NCBI GenBank assembly: GCA_020631735.1 | Contig: CM036201.1 | Span: 70,231,471-70,295,470, forward strand | Length of the DNA: 64,000 bases | DNA from: Saccharum officinarum | Taxonomy: Eukaryota > Streptophyta > Magnoliopsida > Poales > Poaceae | Direction of reading: 5' to 3' | Made by a program: the position numbers and the translations under genes | In this document: piece after piece, positions 11,127 through 20,840 of the stretch | How the letters are laid out: the number at the start of each line of letters is the position of its first letter | Numbering within the stretch: position 1 is the first letter of the stretch | The notes under the pieces: generated by a model | The model's database searches: none | Told to the model about the DNA's origin: nothing | Seen by the model: only the letters and a program-made list of their open reading frames with translations

Positions 11127-12081
11127 TAAGTGTAAGCACATTTGATTGTCCCATGCAGAACCTCGTTTTGGCTGGAAGTGAACGTGCATCTCAGGCGCAT
11201 TTAGCAGGCATTAGTCCAACCGCCTCCGAGGCCATTTCCAAAAACCTTGTAAAAGATTTTATGTAGTAGTATGTCTTCTTATATAAAACATTGCCCGAAT
11301 CATCGCACGCATGCGCACACCACAATCCCCCTTCCTCATTGCATCATCTCGCTTCTCTAGTGCCCCGAATCACCGCCGCGCCGCCCACCATTGCCGGAAC
11401 TTTGAGTTGCTGCTCTGATCTCCCTACACAGGTCACCTGCCATTCTCCTCACTCTATTGACATCACAGTATATTACCATGCGTGGCTACTAATCTGCTTC
11501 TTGGGTTCTCTCTGCAGCCCATGTTGCCACCATCCGCCCCTCACTGCAGCCAGCCGCCATCGTCTCCTCTCCTCCGTCCAGATCTCTACCGGCAAGTTCA
11601 TTGTGCCACCCTGACTCCTCTGCCGCTCGCCGGAGTTTCAAGGCCACCGGAGCGATGTCTCGGGCGAGCTCTGTCGTGGCGGTCATGAAGAATGTCGCCA
11701 TCATTACCACCTTGGTGATTGAGTAGCTGCTCTTCTGGGCCATTCGTGGCTTGATCAGCGGTCATGATCTCCTCTTAGTGGAAGTCAACCATGTCAAGTC
11801 TTCCAACCCAGTCAGCAGCAGAATCCAATCAATGAATGACGTGTTATCAATCAGTTGCCCACATCGACAAGAGGAGACTAACTTCAATGTGCGGAGAAGC
11901 CACTCCCTTACTATTTTTAGAATGGTATAATAAAATCCTAAATCTCCAATTAGTTCTGTATTGCAACACTTACAATTCCAATTTCTGTAGTTGAACAAAA
12001 GTCATAACATAATTAATAATTTTATTTTTCTGTTGACCTCAGATAATTGAAAGCAGTACATGACTCTTGGGTTGACATATA
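11127..12081. other. no gene supported
   Basis: The GC-rich part (11290-11730) has short exon-like open frames, including a 23-codon ORF starting MSRASSVVAVMKN near 11655, but no domain, no consistent splicing and no mirror-specific support. It could be a captured gene fragment. Left as intergenic. Confidence 0.4.
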
Positions 12082-12344
12082 CTCCCTCCGTATCGAATTT
12101 AGAAGTCGTTTAGGACAGCGACACGGTCTCCAAAACACAACTTTGACCTCTTGTTTTTATAAAAAAAATATTTATGAAAAAAGTGATATATGTATACTTT
12201 TATAAAAGTATTTTTCAAGACAAATCTATTCATATAATTTTTACATTTGTAAACTCAACCACTTAAAAGTTATTGATGATTTATATTCCTAATGTTTGAC
12301 CTAAACCTTATCCAAAACGACTTCTAAATCCGATACGGAGGGAG
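12082..12344. mobile_element. Stowaway-type MITE (263 bp), TSD TA
   Basis: Starts CTCCCTCCGTATCG and ends CGATACGGAGGGAG, flanked by TA (12080-12081 and 12345-12346). These are hallmark Stowaway (Tc1/mariner-derived) termini. Mirror at 50909-51170. Confidence 0.92.
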
Positions 12345-13290
12345 TATGTGTCTCTGTTGGTATGCACCGCTTGCTCTTTCTACCAATGTATCAAACGAAT
12401 GCCTGAGTTTGGCCGACTATGTGAAAAATTGGAAGATGTGACTGAGGACGTGTTCGGTACTGATTGCTACGGCCGCGGCTGCAGTTTCCCTTCAGGAACT
12501 ACTGTAGCATCAGCGCCAATAGTTGCAGCTGCGTTTAGAGGGCATTAGGATTTTGTGATGTGTTTAGAGAGCACAATTAAACTAACAATTTTCTAAATTT
12601 TGCCAACGATTAGTTAGTAATTTGAATTTTTAGTAAAGGAAAATATACTATTTTCAAATCAATTAATTACAAGTCATGAAAGTGTTTTTGTTGCATTCAT
12701 GTTGGTTGCATAATTCTTATTATGTGAAAAACAAATTACAGAAATCAATTAAGCCATGAATCGATTTCTTTCAAAAGAATAAAGTTCCGAAACCTTTCTT
12801 AAAATAAAGTCTCCTTTCAGTTTGCAAAATCTATTTTGAGCATCATGTTTGTAATAATTTCTAATGAGTTTCCAAACTACATTTGAAAATTTTGGTATAA
12901 AAAACAAAGGGGCCAAAATAGTTGTCTTGGCTCTAAATTTGGCTTCAGTATAGTTTTAAAATGACCGTTTAAAAATAAAATTTAAAGAGATTTTAGAAGA
13001 GTTGTTTTAAATGATTTCTCAAAAATATAGCTTAAAAGGGTTTCAAAAAAAAGTTTGGAAGGGGTCAAAATTTAAAATAGCTTTGAAAGTGTACTGTTTC
13101 AAATTCAAGTTTGAGAATCCACCTCGGATAGGCACAGTCAACGGATCAACTTCAGCGTGGCCCTGGGCCCACACAGGATTTGGCTCCGGTACTTGTCCTG
13201 CGACTGCGAGGCACTTGGAGAGTCAACAAGCAACAGACCCAAGCTTCCCGCGGATCTCGCCGCCGCGTCGCCGTCCAGCGTCCAACGACC
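12345..13290. other. upstream flank of the GT64 gene; no gene seen
   Basis: AT-rich to about 13110, then GC-rich leader sequence. Longer reading frames that overlap the GT64 gene's start extend into here, but the internal ATG at 13291 gives a natural signal-anchor N-terminus. Confidence 0.45.
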
Positions 13291-14325
13291 ATGCCGCCGC
13301 GCTCGTACCACCTCCTCCTCCTCCTCCTCCTCCTCCTCCTCCTCCTCGTTGTGGAGCTTCCCGGCGTATCCGTCGCCGCCAGCAGCGAGGACGAGGAGTA
13401 CGCCGCCTGCGCCGCGGCGAACCGCACAGACGCGTCCTCGCTCCGTGCGGACCGCCTCACGGTGATCCTCACGGGCTACTCGGAGCGTCGCCTCCCTCTG
13501 CTCCGCGCCATCGCGGGTGCCTACGCCGCGCACCCGCTGGTCCTCGCGGTGGTCGTGCTCTGGTGCAACCCCTCCACGCCGGACCGCCTCCTCCTCCGTG
13601 GCCGCGGCGGGATCGGGTTCCCGCCCCGCGTCGCGGTCCGCCGCGCCGCCTCGGCGTCCCTCAACTCGCGCTTCCTCCCGCGGCCCTCCGACGTGCGCAC
13701 CGTCGCCGTGGCCGTGGCCGACGACGACGTGCTCCCCGACGCGGCGGCGCTGTCCTTCGCCTTCGCCACCTGGCAGCAGCACCAGCACCAGCGGCCGGGG
13801 CCCCTGGTCGGCTTCTTCCCGCGGTCGCACCACCTGGACCTGGCCCGCGGGAGGTGGGCGTACACGGCGGCGCAGCCGGGGCGGTACTCCATGGTGCTGA
13901 CCAAGCTGATGCTCCTCGACGCCGACCTCCTGCACGCGTACTCGTGCTCGCCGGAGATGGCGGCCGCGCGCGCCGTGGTGGACCGGGAGCGCAACTGCGA
14001 GGACATCCTGATGAACTTCGTCGCCGCCGAGGCGTCCGGCGCCGGGCCCGTGCTCGTGGAGGCCGGCGGCGTCCGGGACTGGGGCGACCCCAGGAACGAC
14101 GCCGGCGGTGGCGGCGAGAGGCGAGGCGGGGTCAGGGACGTGGGGCTCAGCGCCACGGGCGGGCTGGGCCACTGGGAGAAGAGAGGGCGCTGCATCACCG
14201 AGTTCCACCGCCTGCTGGGAAGGATGCCGCTGCGGTACAGCTACGGCAAGGTCGTGGAGGCCACCGCCGACGAGCAGGGGCTCTGCAGCAAAGGCGGACG
14301 CCTCGTCCGCTGCGATCACGAGTAG
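13291..14325 (+). CDS. GT64-family glycosyltransferase (exostosin-like), type II membrane protein
   Basis: An intronless 344-residue frame, within the usual 320-360 of plant single-domain GT64 proteins. The start is followed by a short basic stretch and a poly-Leu membrane anchor (residues about 8-20, encoded by a CTC/CTN microsatellite), then a luminal domain opening LTVILTGYSERRLPLLRAI. It has the SLNSRFLPR block, a DDD metal/nucleotide-sugar site in AVADDDVLPD (residue about 150), VGFFPRSH, YSMVLTKLMLLD, the signature ERNCEDILMNF, and a C-terminal G-HWEKRGRCITEF block. Plant GT64 members (EPC1, GINT1 type) act in the secretory pathway on glycans or sphingolipid heads; which activity applies here cannot be told. 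Both arm copies (mirror 48928-49962) encode the same protein, which argues for a real gene. Confidence 0.88.
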   Translation: MPPRSYHLLLLLLLLLLLLVVELPGVSVAASSEDEEYAACAAANRTDASSLRADRLTVILTGYSERRLPLLRAIAGAYAAHPLVLAVVVLWCNPSTPDRLLLRGRGGIGFPPRVAVRRAASASLNSRFLPRPSDVRTVAVAVADDDVLPDAAALSFAFATWQQHQHQRPGPLVGFFPRSHHLDLARGRWAYTAAQPGRYSMVLTKLMLLDADLLHAYSCSPEMAAARAVVDRERNCEDILMNFVAAEASGAGPVLVEAGGVRDWGDPRNDAGGGGERRGGVRDVGLSATGGLGHWEKRGRCITEFHRLLGRMPLRYSYGKVVEATADEQGLCSKGGRLVRCDHE

Positions 14326-14439
14326 TAGTTTACGCCTACCGATGACGCGTAACGTTTTTTTGTATTGCACTGGCGCTGGCCGGTGCTACTGTATGACATT
14401 AGCGTGACACGGTTTGGTGTATAATTGACTTTTTATTTA

Positions 14440-15480
14440 AGGAAAGTGCTGGCGCCCGGCCACTCCGTTTCTCGTTCTTGTTCCGTGCAGTGCACCCCGC
14501 CCGCTAGGAATCTGTTCTGTCTAGATGACTCGCCCTGCCCATACGCGGGGCCATATGCGCCCCTCCGTTTTCCCGCCAAGCTTGAACTACTACAACAAGA
14601 TGAAGGAAAGAAAAGGAAAGGGAGGGGAGGGAGAGGAGAAGAGAGGGCGAGGCGCGCCGCGTGAGGAAGGCGCTAAGTAGGAGCCGAAGCCTTGTGGTTG
14701 TCTGCCAGCCATCGGCACCATTGCAACATGTGTAATACCCGGTCTACTTTTGAAACATCCAGTTGAAACATTTGTATCATATGTTTAAGACAAACAAACA
14801 CTTGAAATATGCATCTGAAACAGTTGAAAAAAAAATTGAAAACACTTGAAAAGCCATTGCAAAACATATGCAACATCCAGGTAAAACACTTGCAATATAT
14901 ATGTGAAACATATGCAACATCAAAATAAACACACATGCAACGTACTTCTAAAAAAACAGATGAAACATTTGGAACAAACGCTTGCAACATATGTAACATC
15001 ACAATCTACTTCTGCAACATCCATAAGAAACACTTGTAACATATCTCTGAAACATGTGAAACACTTTAAATATACGCTTGCAACATGCACTTTTCAGCAA
15101 AACCTAGTCAGCAGGCGAACGGAGCACTACACACAGGATCGTGTTGTGCGGTCACGGTGGAGAAGGAGGATGGCAGTGGGCGGGCGGCGACGCTGCCCCG
15201 GTGAGCGGCACCCGCAATGGAGGTGACAGCGGTGGTTGGGCTAGTGCGACCTCGCGTGGTGAGGCGACAGCGGCTGTGCAAGCGCAAGGGAGCACGGTCG
15301 CGGTGCGGGCGCGGCGGCGCAGTTGCGGTAGATGGGTTCGAGAACGGAGACAGTAGAGCAAAGAGTTTTTTTTTTTTTGCAACTCGAGCTGGCTAGCTGG
15401 GTGAGAATGTGGGCCGTTTATGTGGGCGTCGAGGCCCACCAAGAGAAATGTACGGGCGGCCGGATGTATGCTTCCGCATT
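14440..15480. mobile_element. second putative DNA element with TGTTGCAAGTGTTT-type array
   Basis: The interval 14725-15090 holds a degenerate tandem array (tgaaacatcc / cttgcaacatat, inverted relative to 8790-9180), followed by a GC-rich segment and poly-T (15366-15378). The start near 14447 (gtgctggcgcccggcc) resembles the inverted end of the element at 8360-9390, so they may be one family. Superfamily unassigned. No gene supported inside. Confidence 0.4.
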
Positions 15481-15942
15481 ACCTTTTATTTAAATCAGTT
15501 TTAAAGCAATGCTGAAACAATATTGTTCTTCCGATATGTAAGGGAAATTTTCCCCTGAATTTCTTCCAACTGAATTGCGTATTGGCGTTTGAAAATGGAG
15601 CGTGACCGGGGCGTGGACTAGGACTAGGAGCGGTTACAGTGTCCCGAGGGTGCTGCACACGGGCAGAGAAGAGTGGAACCGGCGGCATTCGCGAGTTCAA
15701 ATCAACGCTCTGATCGAAATCCGACGGCTGCTATGAAGACAGGCGGCCTCCGGGCCCACGAAGCCACGTACTCCTACTGTCCTACACGAGATCATTTCCC
15801 ACTACTCCCTATATTGTCGGAAGCGTGGGCGTTCGTCTTCGTGGGCACCGGCCGAAGGGCACTGGTGGGCAACAGGGCAAGGCAGGGAGACTAGGAGAGA
15901 GAGATCGAACCCCCTGGCCGGCGGCGGCAGCGAGCGAGGACG

Positions 15943-17676
15943 ATGAAGCCCGGCGGCGGTGGTCGTGAGTTATCGGCGTGGGTGAGGAAGGGCCCGTGGA
16001 CGGCGGAGGAGGACGAGGTGCTGCGGCGGCACGTCCGGGAGAACGGGCCCCGGGAGTGGAGCTCCATTCGATCCAAAAGCCTCCTCCCGCGCACCGGCAA
16101 GTCGTGCCGCCTCCGCTGGGTCAACAAGCTCCGCCCGGACATCAAGAAGTAATGCACGCACGCTCAACCTGCTCCTCCTTTGCTTCCTTCTTCCTCTCTT
16201 TTCTTTCCGCCCCGGGAAGCCTGTTGGTTACGCCGCTCGCTCTTCTTCGTTCTTCTTCTTCTTCTTCCTCGCGCATTGCCCTGTTGACGGTTCTGCATGG
16301 ACGACGGTGAAGAACTGCTGTTCAGATACCCAACACTGATGAAGAATTAATGCCGTTTCCTGTGTGAAGGGGCTGCAAGTTCTCGGCGGAGGAAGAGCGC
16401 GTGGTGATCGACCTGCAGGCGCAGTTCGGCAACAAGTGGGCAAGGATCGCCACGTACCTGTCCGGCCGCACGGACAACGACGTCAAGAACTTCTGGAGCA
16501 CGCGGCAGAAGCGGCTGGCCAGGCTCCTGCGCGCGCCGGCGCCCCGCCGGAGGCCCGGCAGGGGCAGCGGCAGGCAGAGCTGCGGCGGTGCTTCGTCCTC
16601 GCACGCCCGTGACTCGCCCGCTGAGAAGGTGACTAAGTGGTTACTGCCTGCATTGCATTATCTGTTTGTCTCTCTGAATTCTGATTGTTCTGAAGTGGAG
16701 TAGCAGACTTGTAGGTGTCTGATTGATTTTGCAGCATTGCATTTCTGAAACAAATGGCTTCTTCTGAACTAGAACTACTGTAGCCAACAAGCAGTTGTCT
16801 TTCACACATATTTATTCCAGTATCATTTTCTGAAAAATGTTATGTTCATGTTTCTCAAGTCTTGACCATGTCACATCTGACAACCGAAAGTCTTAAACCT
16901 TGCGCGTTGCATGTTTCCTTTGTCCCTCTGAAATCTGATCGTTCTGAAGTGGAGTTGCAGAAATACGCTGCAGTATTTGATTGGTTTTGCAGCACTGCAT
17001 TTGTGACTCAAACCATTGGCTTTTTTTTTTGCGAAGGAACCATTGGCTTTTCTGATATGATTTTCTGAAAAATAATATTATGTTCATGTTTCCTTTGATC
17101 ACCATCTAGTACTGTACCATTTTCTAAAAATGTTGTGTTTATGTTTCTCAAGTCTTGACTATGACACATCTGACAACTGAAAGTCTGAAACCTTGCGCAT
17201 TGCAGTTGCAGCTTCTCTGTCAGAGCCGGTGCCAGGACATCCCCTTCGAGGAGACGAAGCCGCTACTCCGCACAGGCAGCCAGAGCAGCAGCAGGCGGGA
17301 CGACGACCAGGAGCCACCACGCGCACGAACAGTGCCTCTCGCCATCGCGCTCCCCACGCACTACGACAGCGCATCAGAGTTCGATTCGTCCAGCGCCACC
17401 CCGACGGCGGCCACTCGTCTGCTCTCGTTCGGCGACGGTGATGGCGACGCCAGGAGCCCGGCCTCCGGCGTCGACCCGCTGGTGTTCGACGACCCCGACG
17501 ACGACGATGCCTTCTGCCCGGAGCCACTGGCGGTGGTGCCGCCGACCCCGTTCTTTGGCCTGGACGAGGAGGAGTACGTGCACTTCGGGTCGTCGATGCA
17601 CCAGGGCGTGCGCTTCGACGACCTCACGCCGGAGACGCTCGACTTCTTCGGCCTCCCTCCGTCGACACAGCAGTAG
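15943..17676 (+). CDS. DUO1-like: DUO1-type R2R3 MYB transcription factor (left copy, intact)
   Basis: Three exons, 15943-16148, 16370-16628 and 17206-17676, give 311 residues with gt..ag introns. An acceptor six bases later (17212) is also possible. Exon 1 encodes R2 (KGPWTAEEDEVL...EWSSIRSK...RTGKSCRLRWVNKLRP) and exon 2 encodes R3 (GCKFSAEEERVVIDLQ...NKWARIATYLSGRTDNDVKN). RTGKSCRLRW and the extra lysine in WVNKLRP, where most R2R3 MYBs have Y or H, are typical of the DUO1 group. DUO1 controls male germline (sperm cell) differentiation. The C-terminus is acidic (DDPDDDDAFC, LDEEEYVHFG, LTPETLDFFG), as expected of an activation domain. A miR159-like site lies in R2, as known for DUO1. Intron 2 contains a tandem duplication. 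The mirror copy has a 1-bp deletion in exon 3. Confidence 0.88.
16057..16077 (+). promoter_or_regulatory. miR159 target site in the MYB mRNA
   Basis: The 21-nt site begins TGGAGCTCCATTCG and ends ATCCAAA, encoding WSSIRSK in repeat R2. Against the perfect complement of the canonical plant miR159 sequence (recalled, not searched) I count three mismatches, and the seed-paired 3' end ATCCAAA matches completely. DUO1 orthologues are known miR159 targets. Confidence 0.7.
16660..17205 (+). repeat. imperfect tandem duplication within MYB intron 2
   Basis: Copy 1 (about 16668-16912) and copy 2 (about 16920-17205) share 'gttctgaagtggagt', 'gcagcactgcattt', 'ttctgaaaaat', 'tctcaagtcttgac', 'cacatctgacaac' and a final 'aaaccttgcgc.ttgca'. 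Copy 2 ends in the used acceptor (ttgcag). The matching position in copy 1 reads ttgcatg and has lost the AG. Confidence 0.8.
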
Positions 17677-18284
17677 AGTGGGCCGTCCCTGGGGGTGTGC
17701 AAAGTGAGCGACCGCGCAGGGCCTCCAAATAGCATAGGCCTCCAAATATACGGTTGATTACCCCTATATCTATATAGTTAAGCAGCAAGCAAAGTAGCCT
17801 TTGGCCCAATAACAATGTCATCATCACCCATTAGCAAGCCAAGCCCAATAGAAAATGATTCCTGGCCGCCGACGTTGTTTGTTCTCTCTTGTGCGTCGTT
17901 CCCGATTCCTACCTGTAAGTCTCAATCTCCTATTCTTTTGTCGCCCTGGCCTGAGCCTAATGCCCTACTGCCGCCGCTGCGTATGGTGATCGCTGTGACG
18001 AACTGACATGACCACTAACGGCGACGAGGCACCCGGCGAGGCGAGATGCTAAGGCTGAGGCCTAAAGGTAATAATAATCATTCGTATTTTTTTCAATTCA
18101 ATATTAATTCACAATCACAGCAAACTATAGCGAGTAATTGGTCGGTCTCTAAATTTCGTTCTTTTGATCTGTTCATCTAGACGCTACGTCTTCTGCAAAT
18201 CGGTCTAGAAAATTTGAATCAAAGGAAAAGCGTAAGAAAAAACAAAGAATAGAGGCTTTAGTCCAATCTCAGTAATCGGAGAAT
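17677..18284. other. 3' flank of the MYB gene; no gene seen
   Basis: Probable 3' UTR then spacer. The small frame at 17815-18006 has no recognisable features. Confidence 0.4.
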
Positions 18285-18413
18285 GGCCCCGTTCGGCTGT
18301 GCTGATAAGCCGGCTAAAAAACACTATTGACTGATTTGTTATGAGAGAAAAATACTGTTGTGGCTGAAAAAACAAGCTGAAAAGTACGGATTATAAGCCG
18401 GATGAACAGGGCC
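18285..18413. mobile_element. short MITE, 'GGCCC(T/C)GTTCG' family (129 bp)
   Basis: Ends GGCCCCGTTCGGCTG... and ...GATGAACAGGGCC. Internal gctgataagccggc / 'tgatttgttatgagagaaa' blocks match the copies at 6305-6399 and 63063-63179. Mirror at 44846-44974. Confidence 0.75.
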
Positions 18414-19430
18414 AAGATTGATTATGAGCATATCATTGAAGATTTCATTTCGAAGAACGCTAAAAGATTGATGCTATTCAAGTAAAGAATATGCAACATA
18501 GGTACCATTCTTGACATACCTTATTGCAATATAATATATTAAATTTGCGTAAAAAAATATAATATATTAAATTGTATATCTTATTTTATTTCTAATTTTC
18601 TCAAGCTAGCAGGCCTCATTTTTTTAGTTTGCCTCGGATTTTCCCGGGACGGCCTGGTAGAGTGACTGGTGGTACTTGCAAAGTGTGACCGGTGGTACTT
18701 GCTCTCAATTTTTGCAGAGAGTATCCCTCCCCCATTGCGCGTGTTCTTCTGCCTGATTTGTTGCTGTAGTAGCGTTGTCCTCTAACCTGCACGCTGTATG
18801 CATGAACCATGTTAATGTTCAGTGTTTCAGTCGGATGCACTAGTATGAACTAGAGTGCTAGAGTAATGTTCAGTACTTCAGTCCAAAAAGCTTTTACATT
18901 TCTGAAAATGTTCAGTCCTTCCAGTCAATCTTTGTGAGCTGTTGCTTCAGCATTTCTTAAGCAGAGTATCATTTATTGAGCAGTGAGCACAACGCCACAC
19001 ATTGCGCATGTCTTCCTAAGTGAGCACTGGCAGGTTGTAAATTACAGTGAGGAAAAATAATAATAATAATAATATACTAAGTGTAGTTTGGAACCTTATT
19101 GCAAGAACAGATTATTTATAAGGTCAAAGAAAGATCAAATTTTTCATACTAATTTGAATTATTAAATTACAAATTCACAATTAAATTAACTAATAATAGA
19201 TTGATTAAAAACAAAATAAAATATATATTAACTGGAAATTTAAAAATTAATATAAATAAATAATTTAAATTGATATAAATAAATAAATTAAATTGATATA
19301 AATAAATAATTTATTTTAATGAAAAGTTGGATTAGAAAAAATAACAATAACAACTAGATTAAAAAGAGTATTTATTAAAAATTAATTAATTTGTTGGGCA
19401 CCTCCTAAAGAGGAGGCACCCTCCAAAAAT
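18414..19430. repeat. AT-rich spacer with ~30-bp tandem units (19225-19320)
   Basis: Three near-identical units of 'attgatataaataaataa' type lie at 19225-19320, next to an (AAT)n run near 19050. No gene seen. Confidence 0.6.
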
Positions 19431-20144
19431 TAGCGTATGCTGCTTATCGTGACGTGCACACGGTATTCTTTAGTAAAAGGCGAAAGAATAGTTCGCTTTG
19501 TGCACAACACGCAGCTGCGTGCCTTAGACAGGCGCACCTCGCCCTCCTTACGTAGGCAGCCTCTCCTCCGCCTCGTCCTTGCGCTAACAGTGTGGTGCTA
19601 TTCTCCCCGCAACACCAGCGCCGCAACGCCCACACGAGACCTTTCCATTCGGCCCACGCTCTCTTCACTAATAGGCCGGCCACATTCCTTCGCATGGACA
19701 TCATGGGCCACTTTCTGACCTTCTGCGGCTCACTGGATGCGTCTTGTAGACGAAGCATCGGCCCACGAGTGAGTGAGAGCCTGTGAACGGGGACAATGAC
19801 GGTACTAGCCCATTGCTGTACAGCCATGGTGTGGTCCACGTCAGGGGTATTTACGTACTTTGAGGGGAGAGAGCGGACTAGTGGACACGCTGTCGCTGTC
19901 GCTGTCCCTGAAGTGGAAAAATGGGCTTCGAGACACTTCCAGAGCTCCAATCGAAGCTTCTCCACACTTGGCGCTCCTGTCCACCCAGCTCCCCAGACCG
20001 GAGCTCATATATCTCCCGCCATCCATTGCACGCCCACCACAGCAATCCGGAGCACGCCAGAAACCACGAGAAGCGAAGCAATCGGAGAGCAGAGGAGTGC
20101 TGCGAACGACGACGGACAGAGGCAGTTGCGTGAGTGTGACGGAG
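19431..20144. other. presumed promoter/5' UTR of the 20145 gene
   Basis: No supported coding region. A TATA-like motif (catatatc) lies near 20005, about 140 bp before the start codon. Alternative reading frames here are not convincing. Confidence 0.35.
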
Positions 20145-20840
20145 ATGGTGGTGCTCACGGAGGAGTTCCACGGCCTGTCGCTGAAGCGGAAGGGCGCCCA
20201 CGAGCCGGGCCTCTTCCACGACGCCGGCGTCGACGACCGTTCCTCCGGGTTCTCGCTCTCCTGCCGCGCCACCAAGATGCGGCGCCTCGCGTGTCCCGAC
20301 GGCCCTCGCCACGGGGACGACGACCAGGCCGCGGTGGGCGGCGCCGCGACGGCGGCGTGGGAGGACGACGTCGCGATGGGCGACGGGAGGGCGGTGGTGG
20401 TGTACGGTGACGGAGACGGAGGCAGCAGCAGGCGGATCGACGCCCCGCGCCTCCGCGCGGACTGGATCCGCGCCATGCTCCGCGAGGCGGACAGCAGGAC
20501 GGTGCGGGAGCTGCTCGCCGGCGCCGCCCTGGAACGGGGCTCCGAGTCCGACCTCGCCCTGGCCGTCGTGCCGTGGGTGGCGCCGACGTCGGCGGCTGCG
20601 GCGACGGCGGAGGAGGCCGCCGCTGATGAGGCGTCGGATGGCGAGGACGGCGCGGCGGCGATGGACGTCGAGGGAGACGACGAGGGGAAGGAAGGCGGCC
20701 GCCCCTGGACCTGGACCGGGCATGGACAGGCGTATGGCGACGTTGCTGGGGAGGGCTTGGTGTACCGGTGGCCGCAGCACTGCTGGGCGGCGCCGGTGCC
20801 CGCGGTGGCGCAGGCGAGCCCGGTGATGCGGTCGTGGTGA
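20145..20840 (+). CDS. unrecognised 231-residue protein (left copy, intact)
   Basis: A single-exon frame starting MVVLTEEFHGLSLKRKG and ending ...QASPVMRSW. I do not recognise a domain. Visible features are a basic KRKG and CRATKMRRL region that could be nuclear-targeting, a moderately conserved-looking helix-rich centre (APRLRADWIRAMLREADS...VRELLAGAALERG), an acidic Ala/Glu/Asp-rich stretch (about 155-190), and a Trp-rich tail (RPWTWTGHGQ, YRWPQHCW). GC-rich codon use like the neighbouring grass genes supports coding. In the mirror copy (42428-43122) one G is missing from a GGGG run near codon 57, which breaks this frame. A frame maintained over 231 codons on both sides of that point argues for a real gene. 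Confidence 0.6.
   Translation: MVVLTEEFHGLSLKRKGAHEPGLFHDAGVDDRSSGFSLSCRATKMRRLACPDGPRHGDDDQAAVGGAATAAWEDDVAMGDGRAVVVYGDGDGGSSRRIDAPRLRADWIRAMLREADSRTVRELLAGAALERGSESDLALAVVPWVAPTSAAAATAEEAAADEASDGEDGAAAMDVEGDDEGKEGGRPWTWTGHGQAYGDVAGEGLVYRWPQHCWAAPVPAVAQASPVMRSW

Noticed and set aside
13138..14370. 410-codon minus-strand and 444-codon plus-strand frames over the GT64 gene
   Set aside because: Shadow frames of the GC-rich coding sequence. Only the 13291 frame contains the GT64 motifs.
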